Source: Isoptericola cucumis
GTDB lineage: Bacteria > Actinomycetota > Actinomycetes > Actinomycetales > Cellulomonadaceae
Direction: 5' to 3'
Assembly: GCF_014635665.1 (NCBI RefSeq)
Contig: NZ_BMDG01000001.1
Location: forward strand, 248,001-312,000
DNA length: 64,000 nt
Made by a program: the position numbers and the translations under genes. Under the pieces are notes generated by a model. That model was given only the letters and a program-made list of their open reading frames with translations, searched no databases and was not told the origin of the DNA. Every line of letters starts with the position of its first letter. Within the stretch, counting starts at the first letter, position 1. Below, piece after piece: positions 42,438-49,760 of this stretch.

Positions 42438-43835
42438 TTGACTGAGAACGACATCGCGCGCTCTGACGCGCCCCAGCCCGACGGCTCCCCCGAGCCCCGT
42501 CCCACGACACCGTACCGTCGCCGCCGCGACGTCCACCGGCCGGACGCCGCACGCCGGCGCGCCGGCTCGCGCCGCGCCGCCGTGCCCGCGACGCTCACCG
42601 CGGTGGCCCTGTCCGCCGGTCTGGCCACGGGCGTGGCCGCGACCGCGAGCGGGTCGCCCGACACCACCGCCGCGCCGACGGCCGAGTCCACACCTGCGGG
42701 TGACGGCGTCACGGTCGCGCGGACGACGGCTGCCGGTGCGCAGGCCGCCCCGCAGGACGTCAGCTCCGCCCAGGCCGCGCTCGCGCGCGCCCGCACCGTG
42801 GCGCACGACGCCGTCGGCCTGTCGGACGAGCAGCGCGAGAAGATCGCCCGCAAGGCGGACCGGCTGCGCGCGCTCGTCACCGGCGAGAAGCCCGCGGCAA
42901 ACGACGCGGCAGCGAGCGCCAAGGCCTCGCGGTCGTCGGAGCGCGTCCCCGTGGCCGACCGCGCCGAGGCCGACGCGACCGAGAAGGCGGACAAGGCCGA
43001 GGCCACGCCGGAGGCCGAGGCGCCGGCCGAGCCCGCCGCCGGCCAGCCGGCCACCGCCGCGCCGGACACCGCCGACCTGGACACCGCCGACCTGGAACCC
43101 GTCGCAGCCGTCGCCGTCGGCGACGCGATCACCCACCCGACGCTGCTGAGCGACGACATCGCCATCGCGACCGCCGACGCGCCGGCCGGCGCGGGAACGA
43201 CGGGGACCACCGCGACGGGCGCGGGCTCGGGTGGCGGCCAGCTGGCCGCCACGCCGGCCGCGAGCGAGAAGCTCGCCTCCGCCACGGACTCGCTGACCAC
43301 GACGATCGACCGGGCGCAGAGCTCCCGGGTCGAGATCGAGGCCGCGCCGGCCACCCCCGCGGAGATCCTCACCGCCCAGGTGCAGGCTGCGCGTGAGGCC
43401 GCACCCGCGTTGGCGAAGCACGCCGACGACACCCGCGGCTACGAGAACGGACGCATCCCGTCGGGCGACCTCGCCGAGCTCTCCTTCGCCTCCGGCGAGA
43501 CGCTGCGTCGCGACGCGGCCGAGCAGCTCGAGCGGCTGAACACCGCCTACCGCGCCCACTTCGGCAGCAGCCTGGAGATCCGCGACTCCTACCGTTCGTA
43601 CGAGTCCCAGGTGTCCGTGAAGGCGAGCCGCGGCTACTTCGCGGCCGTCCCCGGGTACTCGGACCACGGCCTGGCCGTCGCGGTCGACCTCAACGGCGGC
43701 GTCGAGGAGTTCGGCAGCGCCCAGTACGAGTGGCTGCGGGACGTCGCCCCGAAGTTCGGCTGGGACAACCCCGGCTGGGCGCGCGCCGACGGCCGCAAGC
43801 CCGAGGCGTGGCACTGGGAGTACTCCGCCCGCTGA
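42438..43835 (+). CDS. Secreted M15 (VanY-type) D-alanyl-D-alanine carboxypeptidase
   Basis: 465 residues from TTG 42438. An N-terminal basic stretch (YRRRRDV, RRRAGSRRAA) precedes a hydrophobic helix VPATLTAVALSAGLATGVAA. A long Ala/Glu/Asp/Thr-rich linker follows (about 80-320), and the C-terminal M15 domain (about 345-465) has the Zn motif SDHGLAVAVD and the second His in WHWEYS. It trims D-Ala from peptidoglycan stems outside the membrane. TTG is the only early in-frame start; a 12-codon ORF (42403-42441) ends over it. Confidence 0.85.
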   Translation: MTENDIARSDAPQPDGSPEPRPTTPYRRRRDVHRPDAARRRAGSRRAAVPATLTAVALSAGLATGVAATASGSPDTTAAPTAESTPAGDGVTVARTTAAGAQAAPQDVSSAQAALARARTVAHDAVGLSDEQREKIARKADRLRALVTGEKPAANDAAASAKASRSSERVPVADRAEADATEKADKAEATPEAEAPAEPAAGQPATAAPDTADLDTADLEPVAAVAVGDAITHPTLLSDDIAIATADAPAGAGTTGTTATGAGSGGGQLAATPAASEKLASATDSLTTTIDRAQSSRVEIEAAPATPAEILTAQVQAAREAAPALAKHADDTRGYENGRIPSGDLAELSFASGETLRRDAAEQLERLNTAYRAHFGSSLEIRDSYRSYESQVSVKASRGYFAAVPGYSDHGLAVAVDLNGGVEEFGSAQYEWLRDVAPKFGWDNPGWARADGRKPEAWHWEYSAR

Positions 43836-43884
43836 CGGCCTTGGCGCCCGGTCACGTGGGGGCAGTGAGGGCCTTCCGGACCCG

Positions 43885-44238
43885 CTACGCCCAGCCGAGG
43901 GCGTGCAACCGGTCGTCGTCGATGCCGAAGTGGTGCGCGATCTCGTGGACCACGGTGATCGCCACCTCCTCGACGACGTCCTCACGGTCGTCGCAGATGG
44001 CGAGGGTGGGGTTGCGGAAGATCGTGATGCGGTCGGGCAGCGAGCCGGCGGCCCAGTGCAGGTCGCGCTCGGTCAGCGGAACGCCCTCGTACAGCCCGAG
44101 CAGCTCCGGGTCGTCGGAGGGGGCGTCGTCCTCGACCAGGACGACGACGTTGTCCATCATCGCGGCCAGCTCCTGCGGCACCTGGTCGAGGCCGTCCCGG
44201 ACGGCGTCCTCGAAGTCCTCGCGCGTCATCTCCACCAC
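43885..44238 (-). CDS. Metallopeptidase family (Possibl_zincin/DUF1025) protein
   Basis: 117 residues from GTG 44238. The C-terminal zincin motif VVHEIAHHFGIDDDRLHALGW (HExxH at about 102-106, with later Asp/His; trimmed) is characteristic. No signal peptide; a small cytoplasmic protein. Common in actinobacteria, substrate unknown. Start chosen because GAGGAT lies 6 nt upstream; ATG 44229 is the alternative. Confidence 0.85.
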   Translation of the reverse strand: MVEMTREDFEDAVRDGLDQVPQELAAMMDNVVVLVEDDAPSDDPELLGLYEGVPLTERDLHWAAGSLPDRITIFRNPTLAICDDREDVVEEVAITVVHEIAHHFGIDDDRLHALGWA

Positions 44239-44244
44239 GGCCCC

Positions 44245-44250
44245 ATCCTC
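44245..44250 (-). promoter_or_regulatory. -10-like hexamer before zincin gene
   Basis: Minus-strand GAGGAT, then 6 nt (ggggcc), then GTG 44238. Confidence 0.35.
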
Positions 44251-44312
44251 GCCCACCCGAGGGCTGCGCCCGACCGCGGCCTCCCTGTGACGGCCGTCGC
44301 CCGACCGGCTGC

Positions 44313-44341
44313 CCGACACACTCCGGCATGATCGGTATGCT
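44313..44341 (+). promoter_or_regulatory. Promoter of tRNA-Glu
   Basis: -35 CCGACA (44313-44318), 17-nt spacer, -10 TATGCT (44336-44341), 12 nt before the tRNA. Confidence 0.6.
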
Positions 44342-44353
44342 TGCGCAGGTCCA

Positions 44354-44426
44354 GCCCCCATCGTCTAGCGGCCTAGGACCCCGCCCTTTCACGGCGGTAG
44401 CACGGGTTCGAATCCCGTTGGGGGTA
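44354..44426 (+). tRNA. tRNA-Glu (anticodon TTC)
   Basis: 73 nt. Acceptor GCCCCCA / TGGGGGT, anticodon stem CCGCC/GGCGG with loop CTTTCAC, T loop TTCGAAT. First of a Glu-Asp-Phe cluster. Confidence 0.97.
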
Positions 44427-44483
44427 CGTCTCGCGGCACGTCAGTACCGCGAATGACCGCGTCCTCGCTGGTCGGGAGCCGAT

Positions 44484-44513
44484 TTCAGGATCGCCCTGAG
44501 CATGGGGTACGCT
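44484..44513 (+). promoter_or_regulatory. Promoter candidate of tRNA-Asp/tRNA-Phe
   Basis: -35 TTCAGG (44484-44489), 18-nt spacer, -10 TACGCT (44508-44513). Confidence 0.45.
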
Positions 44514-44563
44514 TCTTCTCGGCTCGAAACGAGCTTCTCGGCAGGGGGATCACCCTCCGCCAA

Positions 44564-44637
44564 GGCCCTGTAGCGCAGTTGGTTAGCGCGCCGCCCTGTC
44601 ACGGCGGAGGTCGCGGGTTCAAGTCCCGTCAGGGTCG
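44564..44637 (+). tRNA. tRNA-Asp (anticodon GTC)
   Basis: 74 nt. Acceptor GGCCCTG / CAGGGTC, discriminator G, anticodon loop CTGTCAC in stem CCGCC/GGCGG, T loop TTCAAGT. Confidence 0.97.
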
Positions 44638-44688
44638 CGCATGATGCGCCCGGTACGTCGGCAACGGCGCCCCGGGCTTTCGTGTCAC

Positions 44689-44764
44689 GGCTCTGTAGCT
44701 CAGTTGGTAGAGCGTTCGACTGAAAATCGAAAGGTCACCGGATCGACGCCGGTCGGAGCCACCA
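44689..44764 (+). tRNA. tRNA-Phe (anticodon GAA)
   Basis: 76 nt including an encoded CCA. Acceptor GGCTCTG / CGGAGCC, anticodon stem TTCGA/TCGAA with loop CTGAAAA. The T loop reads ATCGACG, so position 54 is A instead of the near-universal T. Confidence 0.95.
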
Positions 44765-44767
44765 CCG

Positions 44768-44798
44768 GAACCCCCGGGCCCGCGAGGCCCGGGGGTTC
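44768..44798 (+). terminator. Terminator after the tRNA cluster
   Basis: Perfect 13-bp stem GAACCCCCGGGCC / GGCCCGGGGGTTC with 5-nt loop, followed by TGTCGTT. Confidence 0.8.
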
Positions 44799-44925
44799 TG
44801 TCGTTCCCGGCCATGCGCACCCGGACTCCCCACGGGCCCCGTCCTGTCCCCAGGAATTGCCTGGACCAGCAGGGACGGGTTGAGTGGGACCCACAGGACG
44901 ATCGACCACGGGATCGGAGCAGCCG

Positions 44926-45342
44926 ATGACGGACTGGGACGACGGGCGGACGCCGCCCGCCGAGCAAACGCCCACGATGGGCCGGCTCATGGAGCAGCTC
45001 TCGGAACAGGCGACCCGGCTGGTCCGCGCCGAGATCGCGCTCGCCAAGGCCGAGGCGGCCGAGAAGGCCAAGCGCTCCGCGATCGGCATCGGGCTGATCG
45101 CCGCCGCGGTCGTCATCGTCCTGTACGCCGTCGGGGTGCTGATCTGGGCCGGGATCATCGGTCTCGCGGAGGCGTGGCCCCTGTGGCTCTCGGCTCTGGT
45201 GGTCGGCGTCTTCCTGGTGCTCGTCGCCGGCATCGCCGTCGCGATCGCGGTCTCGCAGCTCAAGCGCGTGGCACAGCGGCCGGAGACGGTCGACCGCGTC
45301 AAGGAGGACGTCGACACGATCAAGAAGGGGATGCACCGGTGA
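44926..45342 (+). CDS. Phage-holin-family (DUF1469-like) membrane protein
   Basis: 138 residues. An amphipathic N-terminal helix (QLSEQATRLVRAEIALAKAE) lies before two membrane segments (about 56-82 and 87-112) and a basic C-terminal helix. This is the actinobacterial Phage_holin_3_6 pattern; such chromosomal proteins are not phage lysis genes. GGAG lies 6-9 nt before ATG 44926. Coupled by GTGA to the DUF3618 gene, a common pair in actinobacteria. Confidence 0.85.
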   Translation: MTDWDDGRTPPAEQTPTMGRLMEQLSEQATRLVRAEIALAKAEAAEKAKRSAIGIGLIAAAVVIVLYAVGVLIWAGIIGLAEAWPLWLSALVVGVFLVLVAGIAVAIAVSQLKRVAQRPETVDRVKEDVDTIKKGMHR

Positions 45343-45656
45343 GCGAACCCACGACCCCCGAGAACAGGACACCCGCACCGACCGCTCGCGAGCTCGAGGC
45401 GGAGGTCGCACGCAGCCGGGCAGAGCTCGGAGACACGCTGGACCAGCTCGTCACCCGGCTCTCGCCGTCCTACCAGGCGTCCCAGTTGGCGCAGTCGACC
45501 AAGCAGGCCGCCTCCGACCTCGGGGCCTTCGTCACGGGCGGAGGGCTTCCCGAGACCGAGCCGCGGCGCAGCCGGAACGCCAAGATCCTCCTCGGTGCGG
45601 TGGCCGCCGGTCTCGCCCTGGCCACCCTCGCCGTCGTGCGGGCAGCCCGCCGCTGA
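45339..45656 (+). CDS. DUF3618 membrane-associated protein
   Basis: 105 residues from GTG 45339 (overlaps the previous stop). The DUF3618 helix ELEAEVARSRAELGDTLDQL (about 19-38) and a C-terminal membrane helix ILLGAVAAGLALATLAVVRA. Partner of the holin-like protein; likely both lie at the cell envelope. Function unknown. Confidence 0.85.
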   Translation: MSEPTTPENRTPAPTARELEAEVARSRAELGDTLDQLVTRLSPSYQASQLAQSTKQAASDLGAFVTGGGLPETEPRRSRNAKILLGAVAAGLALATLAVVRAARR

Positions 45657-45714
45657 GCCGTCGCTCCCGCCGAGGCGCGCTCACCGGTGGCACGGCAAGG
45701 CTGGGCCGCTCGGG

Positions 45715-45921
45715 CTACTTGTCCGGTGTGGCGTCCTCGGAGGCCGCCCCGAGCAGGGCGCGCACCTCCGACTCCTTGTAGCGCCGGTGTCCCCCGAGGG
45801 TGCGGATGGACGAGAGCTTGCCCGCCTTCGCCCACCGGGTCACCGTCTTCGGGTCGACCCGAAAGAGGCTGGCCACCTCGGCCGGTGTCAGCAGAACCTC
45901 CGACTCTCCGTGAAGCGACAT
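45715..45921 (-). CDS. bldC: BldC-type MerR-like developmental regulator
   Basis: 68 residues, exactly the length of Streptomyces BldC. Almost the whole protein is the winged-helix DNA-binding domain: LLTPAEVASLFRVDPKTVTRW (trimmed), then AGKLSSIRTLGGHRRY with the MerR-type wing. BldC binds DNA direct repeats cooperatively and represses or activates developmental genes. ATG 45921 has a near-perfect AGGAGG. It is a stand-alone gene with a long upstream region. Confidence 0.93.
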   Translation of the reverse strand: MSLHGESEVLLTPAEVASLFRVDPKTVTRWAKAGKLSSIRTLGGHRRYKESEVRALLGAASEDATPDK

Positions 45922-46304
45922 CCCTGCACCTCCTGGTTGCGCGGCCGTCCCGGGCGGCGTCCGGATGGTGCACGGCCTCGCTGATCCATTGTGTGCAGAA
46001 AGTGGGATTGAGGCGACTTGAGGACCGGATGAAAGCCCCGGACCACCGGTCCCCGACATCCTGGATGCTCCGGTCGTTCCGCCCGCCCACGGGCGCCGAT
46101 CCAGGACCAGCATCTCGTGATCCGAGACACATTTTCGGCCAGGTTGGACGTTCGCCCTCGGCAGATGCCGTCCGCACCCCGCTCCGGAGTGGAGCGAAAG
46201 GCCGGCGAGCATGTACCGTTGGGGCTGAACAGACGATACTTACGCACGGGGCCGCACGTCTGAGGACGTCGCCAGCCCCGCTCCTAGTTGAGGGGGTCTC
46301 AGCC
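45922..46304. other. Divergent regulatory region between bldC and the DUF3073 gene
   Basis: 383 bp of lower GC without a credible ORF. It holds both promoters; GATACT near 46232 is a -10 candidate for the DUF3073 gene. A GGACC-rich imperfect inverted repeat lies around 46020-46060. Length suggests long 5' leaders or several regulator sites. Confidence 0.5.
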
Positions 46305-46502
46305 ATGGGCCGCGGCCGTCAGAAGGCAAAGCAGACCAAGGTCGCTCGCGAGCTGAAGTACTACAGCCCCGAGACGAACTATCACGCGCTCGAGCAGGAG
46401 CTCAAGGGCAGTGAGGGTGGTCGTACCGACCTCGCCACGGAGGACCGCAACTCCCCCGACGACGAGTACGACAACCGCTACAACTCGTGGGACGAGCGCT
46501 GA
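46305..46502 (+). CDS. DUF3073 protein
   Basis: 65 residues, highly charged, no membrane segment: starts MGRGRQKAKQTKVARELKYY and ends in an acidic, Asn/Asp/Tyr-rich tail. This family is restricted to actinobacteria and lies beside purM in many of them. Function unknown; the basic N-terminus suggests nucleic acid or ribosome contact (inference). AGGGGG lies upstream of ATG 46305. Confidence 0.9.
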   Translation: MGRGRQKAKQTKVARELKYYSPETNYHALEQELKGSEGGRTDLATEDRNSPDDEYDNRYNSWDER

Positions 46503-46528
46503 CGCGCTTCCTCTGAGCTGAGTCAGGA

Positions 46529-46559
46529 AGGGCCGGACGGCATCGCCGTCCGGCCCTTG
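46529..46559. terminator. Bidirectional terminator between DUF3073 gene and purM
   Basis: Perfect 14-bp stem AAGGGCCGGACGGC with loop ATC, between convergent genes, followed by GCTGTT. Confidence 0.85.
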
Positions 46560-46586
46560 CTGTTCCTCGCTCTCGCGCCAGGGTGG

Positions 46587-47693
46587 TCAGCGGTAGTCGC
46601 CGGTGAGCCTGACCGCGCCGCCCTGCACGCCCTTGGTGCCCGAGACCAGGTCCTCCGCCGCGGCGGCCGGGTCGAGCTCGCCGACGGTGCCGAGCACCCA
46701 GGCCGGCACCCCGCGCGCCGCGAGCGTCGCGAGGGCCGCGTCCGCCCCCTCGCGACCCACCACGGCCACCATGCCGACGCCCAGGTTGAGGGTGTTCTCC
46801 AGGTCGCGCCACGGGACCCCGCCCAGCTCTTGCACCGTACGGAAGACGGTCGGCAGCTCCCACGAGCCGCGGTCCACGGTCGCGACGGTGCCGGCCGGCA
46901 GCACCCGCGCCAGGTTCGCCGCGAGCCCGCCGCCCGTGACGTGCGTGACCGCGTGCACCTGCGCCGCGGGGTCGCCGGCGAGCGCCAGGACGTCCCGGGC
47001 GTACACGCGGGTCGGCTCCAGCAGCTCCTCACCCAGGGTGCGGCCGAACTCCGCGACCTCGCGCTCCAGCGCCCAGCCCGCCCGGTTCACCACGGCGCGC
47101 ACCAGCGAGTAGCCGTTGGAGTGCAGCCCGCTGGAGGCCATGGCCACCAGCACGTCGCCCGCCCGCACCCGCTCCGGGCCGAGCACGGCGTCGGCCTCGA
47201 CGATGCCCGTGGCGGCGCCGGCGACGTCGTACTCGTTCTCGGCGAGCAGGCCCGGGTGCTCGGCGGTCTCGCCGCCGACGAGCGCCGTGCCGGCGACCTC
47301 GCAGGCCTCGGCGATGCCGCGCACGATGTCGGCGACCCGTTCGGGCACGACCTTGCCGGTGGCGATGTAGTCGGTCATGAAGAGCGGCTCGGCCCCCACG
47401 ACGACGATGTCGTCCACGACCATGCCGACCAGGTCGAAGCCGATCGTGTCGTGCTTGTCGAGGGCCTGCGCGATCGCGACCTTCGTGCCGACGCCGTCGG
47501 TCGACGTCGCCAGCAGCGGCTTGCGGTAGTCGCGCACCGCGGACAGGTCGAAGAGGCCGGCGAACCCGCCGACCCCACCCAGCACGGCCGGGCCGTGGGT
47601 GCGGCGGACGGCGTCCTTCATCAGCTCGACGGCCTTGTCGCCGGCCTCGGTGTCGACTCCGGCCGCCGCGTAGGTCAGGGGTTCGTTGGTCAC
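46587..47693 (-). CDS. purM: Phosphoribosylformylglycinamidine cyclo-ligase
   Basis: 368 residues. AIR synthetase, fifth step of purine synthesis. TYAAAGVDTEAGDKAVELMK at the N-terminus, TSTDGVGTKVAIA, GGETAEHPG, GLHSNGYSLVR and VTHVTGGGLAANL are the family blocks. GTG 47693 follows GGAG by 6 nt. Transcribed with purF, 86 bp downstream of its stop. Confidence 0.97.
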   Translation of the reverse strand: MTNEPLTYAAAGVDTEAGDKAVELMKDAVRRTHGPAVLGGVGGFAGLFDLSAVRDYRKPLLATSTDGVGTKVAIAQALDKHDTIGFDLVGMVVDDIVVVGAEPLFMTDYIATGKVVPERVADIVRGIAEACEVAGTALVGGETAEHPGLLAENEYDVAGAATGIVEADAVLGPERVRAGDVLVAMASSGLHSNGYSLVRAVVNRAGWALEREVAEFGRTLGEELLEPTRVYARDVLALAGDPAAQVHAVTHVTGGGLAANLARVLPAGTVATVDRGSWELPTVFRTVQELGGVPWRDLENTLNLGVGMVAVVGREGADAALATLAARGVPAWVLGTVGELDPAAAAEDLVSGTKGVQGGAVRLTGDYR

Positions 47694-47779
47694 GTCATGC
47701 TCCACGCGGTGGCTGTGCCTGTCGACGCCACCACGGATCGCGGGGAGGTGGCCTCGACAGGCTCGACCACCGGCGGATG

Positions 47780-49327
47780 TCAGGGGTGGTCGAGCGCCGA
47801 CGCCGCGCCGGCGCCGACGGAGACCTGCGTGAGCCCGTCCTCGGGGGCCCCGAGCGGCAGCTCGGCCTGCTCGAGCAGGTGCTTGCCGAGCTGCTCCGCG
47901 GCCGGCAGCTCGATCGGGTACTTGCCGGTGAAGCATGCGGCGCACAGCTGGGACGCGGGTTGCTCGGTGGCCTCGATCATGCCGTCGACCGAGATGTAGC
48001 CGAGCGAGTCGGCGCCCAGCGACTGGCCGATCTCGGCCGCGCTCAGCCCGTTGGCGATGAGCTCGGCGCGGGACGCGAAGTCGATGCCGTAGAAGCAGGG
48101 CCACTTCACCGGCGGGGACGAGATGCGCACGTGCACCTCCGCCGCCCCGGCCTCCCGCAGCATGCGGATCAGCGCCCGCTGGGTGTTGCCGCGCACGATC
48201 GAGTCGTCGACGACGACGAGCCGCTTGCCGCGGATGACCTCCTTCAGCGGGTTGAGCTTGAGCCGGATGCCGAGCTGGCGCAGCGTGTCCGACGGCTGGA
48301 TGAAGGTGCGGCCGACGTAGGCGTTCTTGGTCAGCCCCTGCCCGAAGGGGATGCCGGACTCGGCGGCGTAGCCGACGGCGGCGGGGGTGCCGGACTCCGG
48401 CGTCGGGATGACGAGGTCCGCCTCGACCGGGTGCTCGCGCGCCAGGGTGCGGCCCATCGCGACGCGCGACGCGTGCACCGAGCGACCGTTGATCGTGTTG
48501 TCCGGGCGGGCCAGGTACACGTACTCGAAGACGCAGCCCGCGCGCTCGGGCTCGGCGAAGCGCTCGGAGCGCAGCCCGTCGGCGTCGATGGTGATCAGCT
48601 CGCCCGGCTCGACGTCGCGCACGTACGACGCGCCGACGATGTCGAGGGCGGGCGTCTCGGAGGCGACGACCCAGCCGCGCTGCAGGCGCCCGAGCACGAG
48701 CGGCCGCACGCCCTGCGGGTCGCGCGCCGCGTACAGCGTGCCCTCGTCCATGAACACCAGCGAGAAGGCGCCGCGCAGGCGGGGCAGGACCTCGAGGGCG
48801 GTCTGGGCGAGCGTGTGGTCGGCGTCGCCGGCGAGCAGCGCCGTGATGAGCGCCGTGTCGGTGGTGTTGCCGCGCGCCAGCTCGCCGCGCCGCTGCGCGC
48901 CGTAGCGCTCGGCCACGAGGTTCACGAGCTCGGCGGAGTTGGTGAGGTTGCCGTTGTGGCCGAGGGCCACGGTGCCGCCGGCGGTGGCGCCGAGCGTCGG
49001 CTGGGCGTTCTCCCAGGTGACCGCGCCGGTCGTGGAGTAGCGGCAGTGTCCGACGGCGAGGTGGCCGGTCAGGGCGTCGAGCGCCGTCTCGTCGAAGACC
49101 TGGGACACGAGCCCCATGTCCTTGTAGACGAGGATCTGCTCGCCGTTGCTCGCGGCGATGCCGGCGGACTCCTGGCCGCGGTGCTGCAGGGCGTAGAGGC
49201 CGAAGTAGGTGAGCTTGGCGACCTCCTCGCCGGGAGCCCAGACACCGAAGACCCCGCAGGCATCCTGGGGGCCCTTCTCGCCGGGCATGAGGTCGTGGGT
49301 CAGACGGCCGTCAGGGCGCAAGGGCAT
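47780..49327 (-). CDS. purF: Amidophosphoribosyltransferase
   Basis: 515 residues. First committed step of purine synthesis (PRPP plus glutamine). A 23-residue propeptide precedes Cys24 (DACGVFGVW), the N-terminal nucleophile of the glutaminase domain. LQHRGQESAGI, GHCRYSTTG and LGHNGNLTN follow. The PRPP loop VVVDDSIVRGNT is in the C-terminal half and several Cys near the C-terminus could ligate a 4Fe-4S cluster as in Bacillus PurF. Confidence 0.97.
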   Translation of the reverse strand: MPLRPDGRLTHDLMPGEKGPQDACGVFGVWAPGEEVAKLTYFGLYALQHRGQESAGIAASNGEQILVYKDMGLVSQVFDETALDALTGHLAVGHCRYSTTGAVTWENAQPTLGATAGGTVALGHNGNLTNSAELVNLVAERYGAQRRGELARGNTTDTALITALLAGDADHTLAQTALEVLPRLRGAFSLVFMDEGTLYAARDPQGVRPLVLGRLQRGWVVASETPALDIVGASYVRDVEPGELITIDADGLRSERFAEPERAGCVFEYVYLARPDNTINGRSVHASRVAMGRTLAREHPVEADLVIPTPESGTPAAVGYAAESGIPFGQGLTKNAYVGRTFIQPSDTLRQLGIRLKLNPLKEVIRGKRLVVVDDSIVRGNTQRALIRMLREAGAAEVHVRISSPPVKWPCFYGIDFASRAELIANGLSAAEIGQSLGADSLGYISVDGMIEATEQPASQLCAACFTGKYPIELPAAEQLGKHLLEQAELPLGAPEDGLTQVSVGAGAASALDHP

Positions 49328-49333
49328 GGACCG

Positions 49334-49339
49334 AGTATC
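49334..49339 (-). promoter_or_regulatory. -10 hexamer for leaderless purF-purM mRNA
   Basis: Minus-strand GATACT, then 6 nt (cggtcc), then ATG 49327. No PurR-like box recognised. Confidence 0.5.
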
Positions 49340-49361
49340 CCACAGGCGTCCGGGGGGCGGA

Positions 49362-49748
49362 TCAGCGGCGGCGCAGGCTGCGCCGGTCGGCCAGCACGGC
49401 GATCAGCCCCGCGACGCCCATGCAGAGCGCCGTCGTCGCGAGGACGACGACGGTGATGTACACGCCGGGCTTCATCAACGACGCGCCCGAGCCCGTGACA
49501 CCGACGAGCCACGTCGCGAACCCGAGCCCGCCGACGACCCCCACGAGCGCGCCCATCCAGAGGAAGACGGGGTAGCGGGGCGCCCGGCGCACCCGGGTGG
49601 GGTCCACCAGGAGCGTCACGTCCTGCGGCTCCTCGACGGCCTCGCGCTCCCCCGCCGGCGCAGCGGTCGCGTCCACGGTGTCGTCCGGCCGCGCGGACGG
49701 GGCGTCCGGGCGCGTCGGGTCGGGCCGGTCGGGGGCGGAGCTGCTCAC
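49362..49748 (-). CDS. Small membrane protein, unknown function
   Basis: 128 residues. A Pro/Asp/Ala-rich cytoplasmic N-terminus of about 60 residues, two membrane segments (about 62-84 and 96-118), and a basic end RRSLRRR. Located directly upstream of purF in the same orientation, 34 bp away, but purF has its own -10. Not recognised further. Confidence 0.75.
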   Translation of the reverse strand: MSSSAPDRPDPTRPDAPSARPDDTVDATAAPAGEREAVEEPQDVTLLVDPTRVRRAPRYPVFLWMGALVGVVGGLGFATWLVGVTGSGASLMKPGVYITVVVLATTALCMGVAGLIAVLADRRSLRRR

Positions 49749-49754
49749 CCCCCG

Positions 49755-49760
49755 AGCCTA
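49755..49760 (-). promoter_or_regulatory. -10 hexamer for leaderless small membrane protein mRNA
   Basis: Minus-strand TAGGCT, then 6 nt (cggggg), then GTG 49748. Its first three bases are the stop codon of the nuclease gene. Confidence 0.45.

Noticed and set aside
44453-44644. 63-codon ORF through tRNA-Asp
   Set aside because: Its Val-Ala-Gln-Leu-Val-Ser type sequence is the well-known false translation of a tRNA gene.
44641-44883. 80-codon ORF through tRNA-Phe
   Set aside because: Also a tRNA translated by chance (Val-Ala-Gln-Leu-Val-Glu pattern).
44926-45342. Prophage remnant suggested by the holin-like protein
   Set aside because: No other phage gene is present; this family with DUF3618 is a normal chromosomal pair in actinobacteria.
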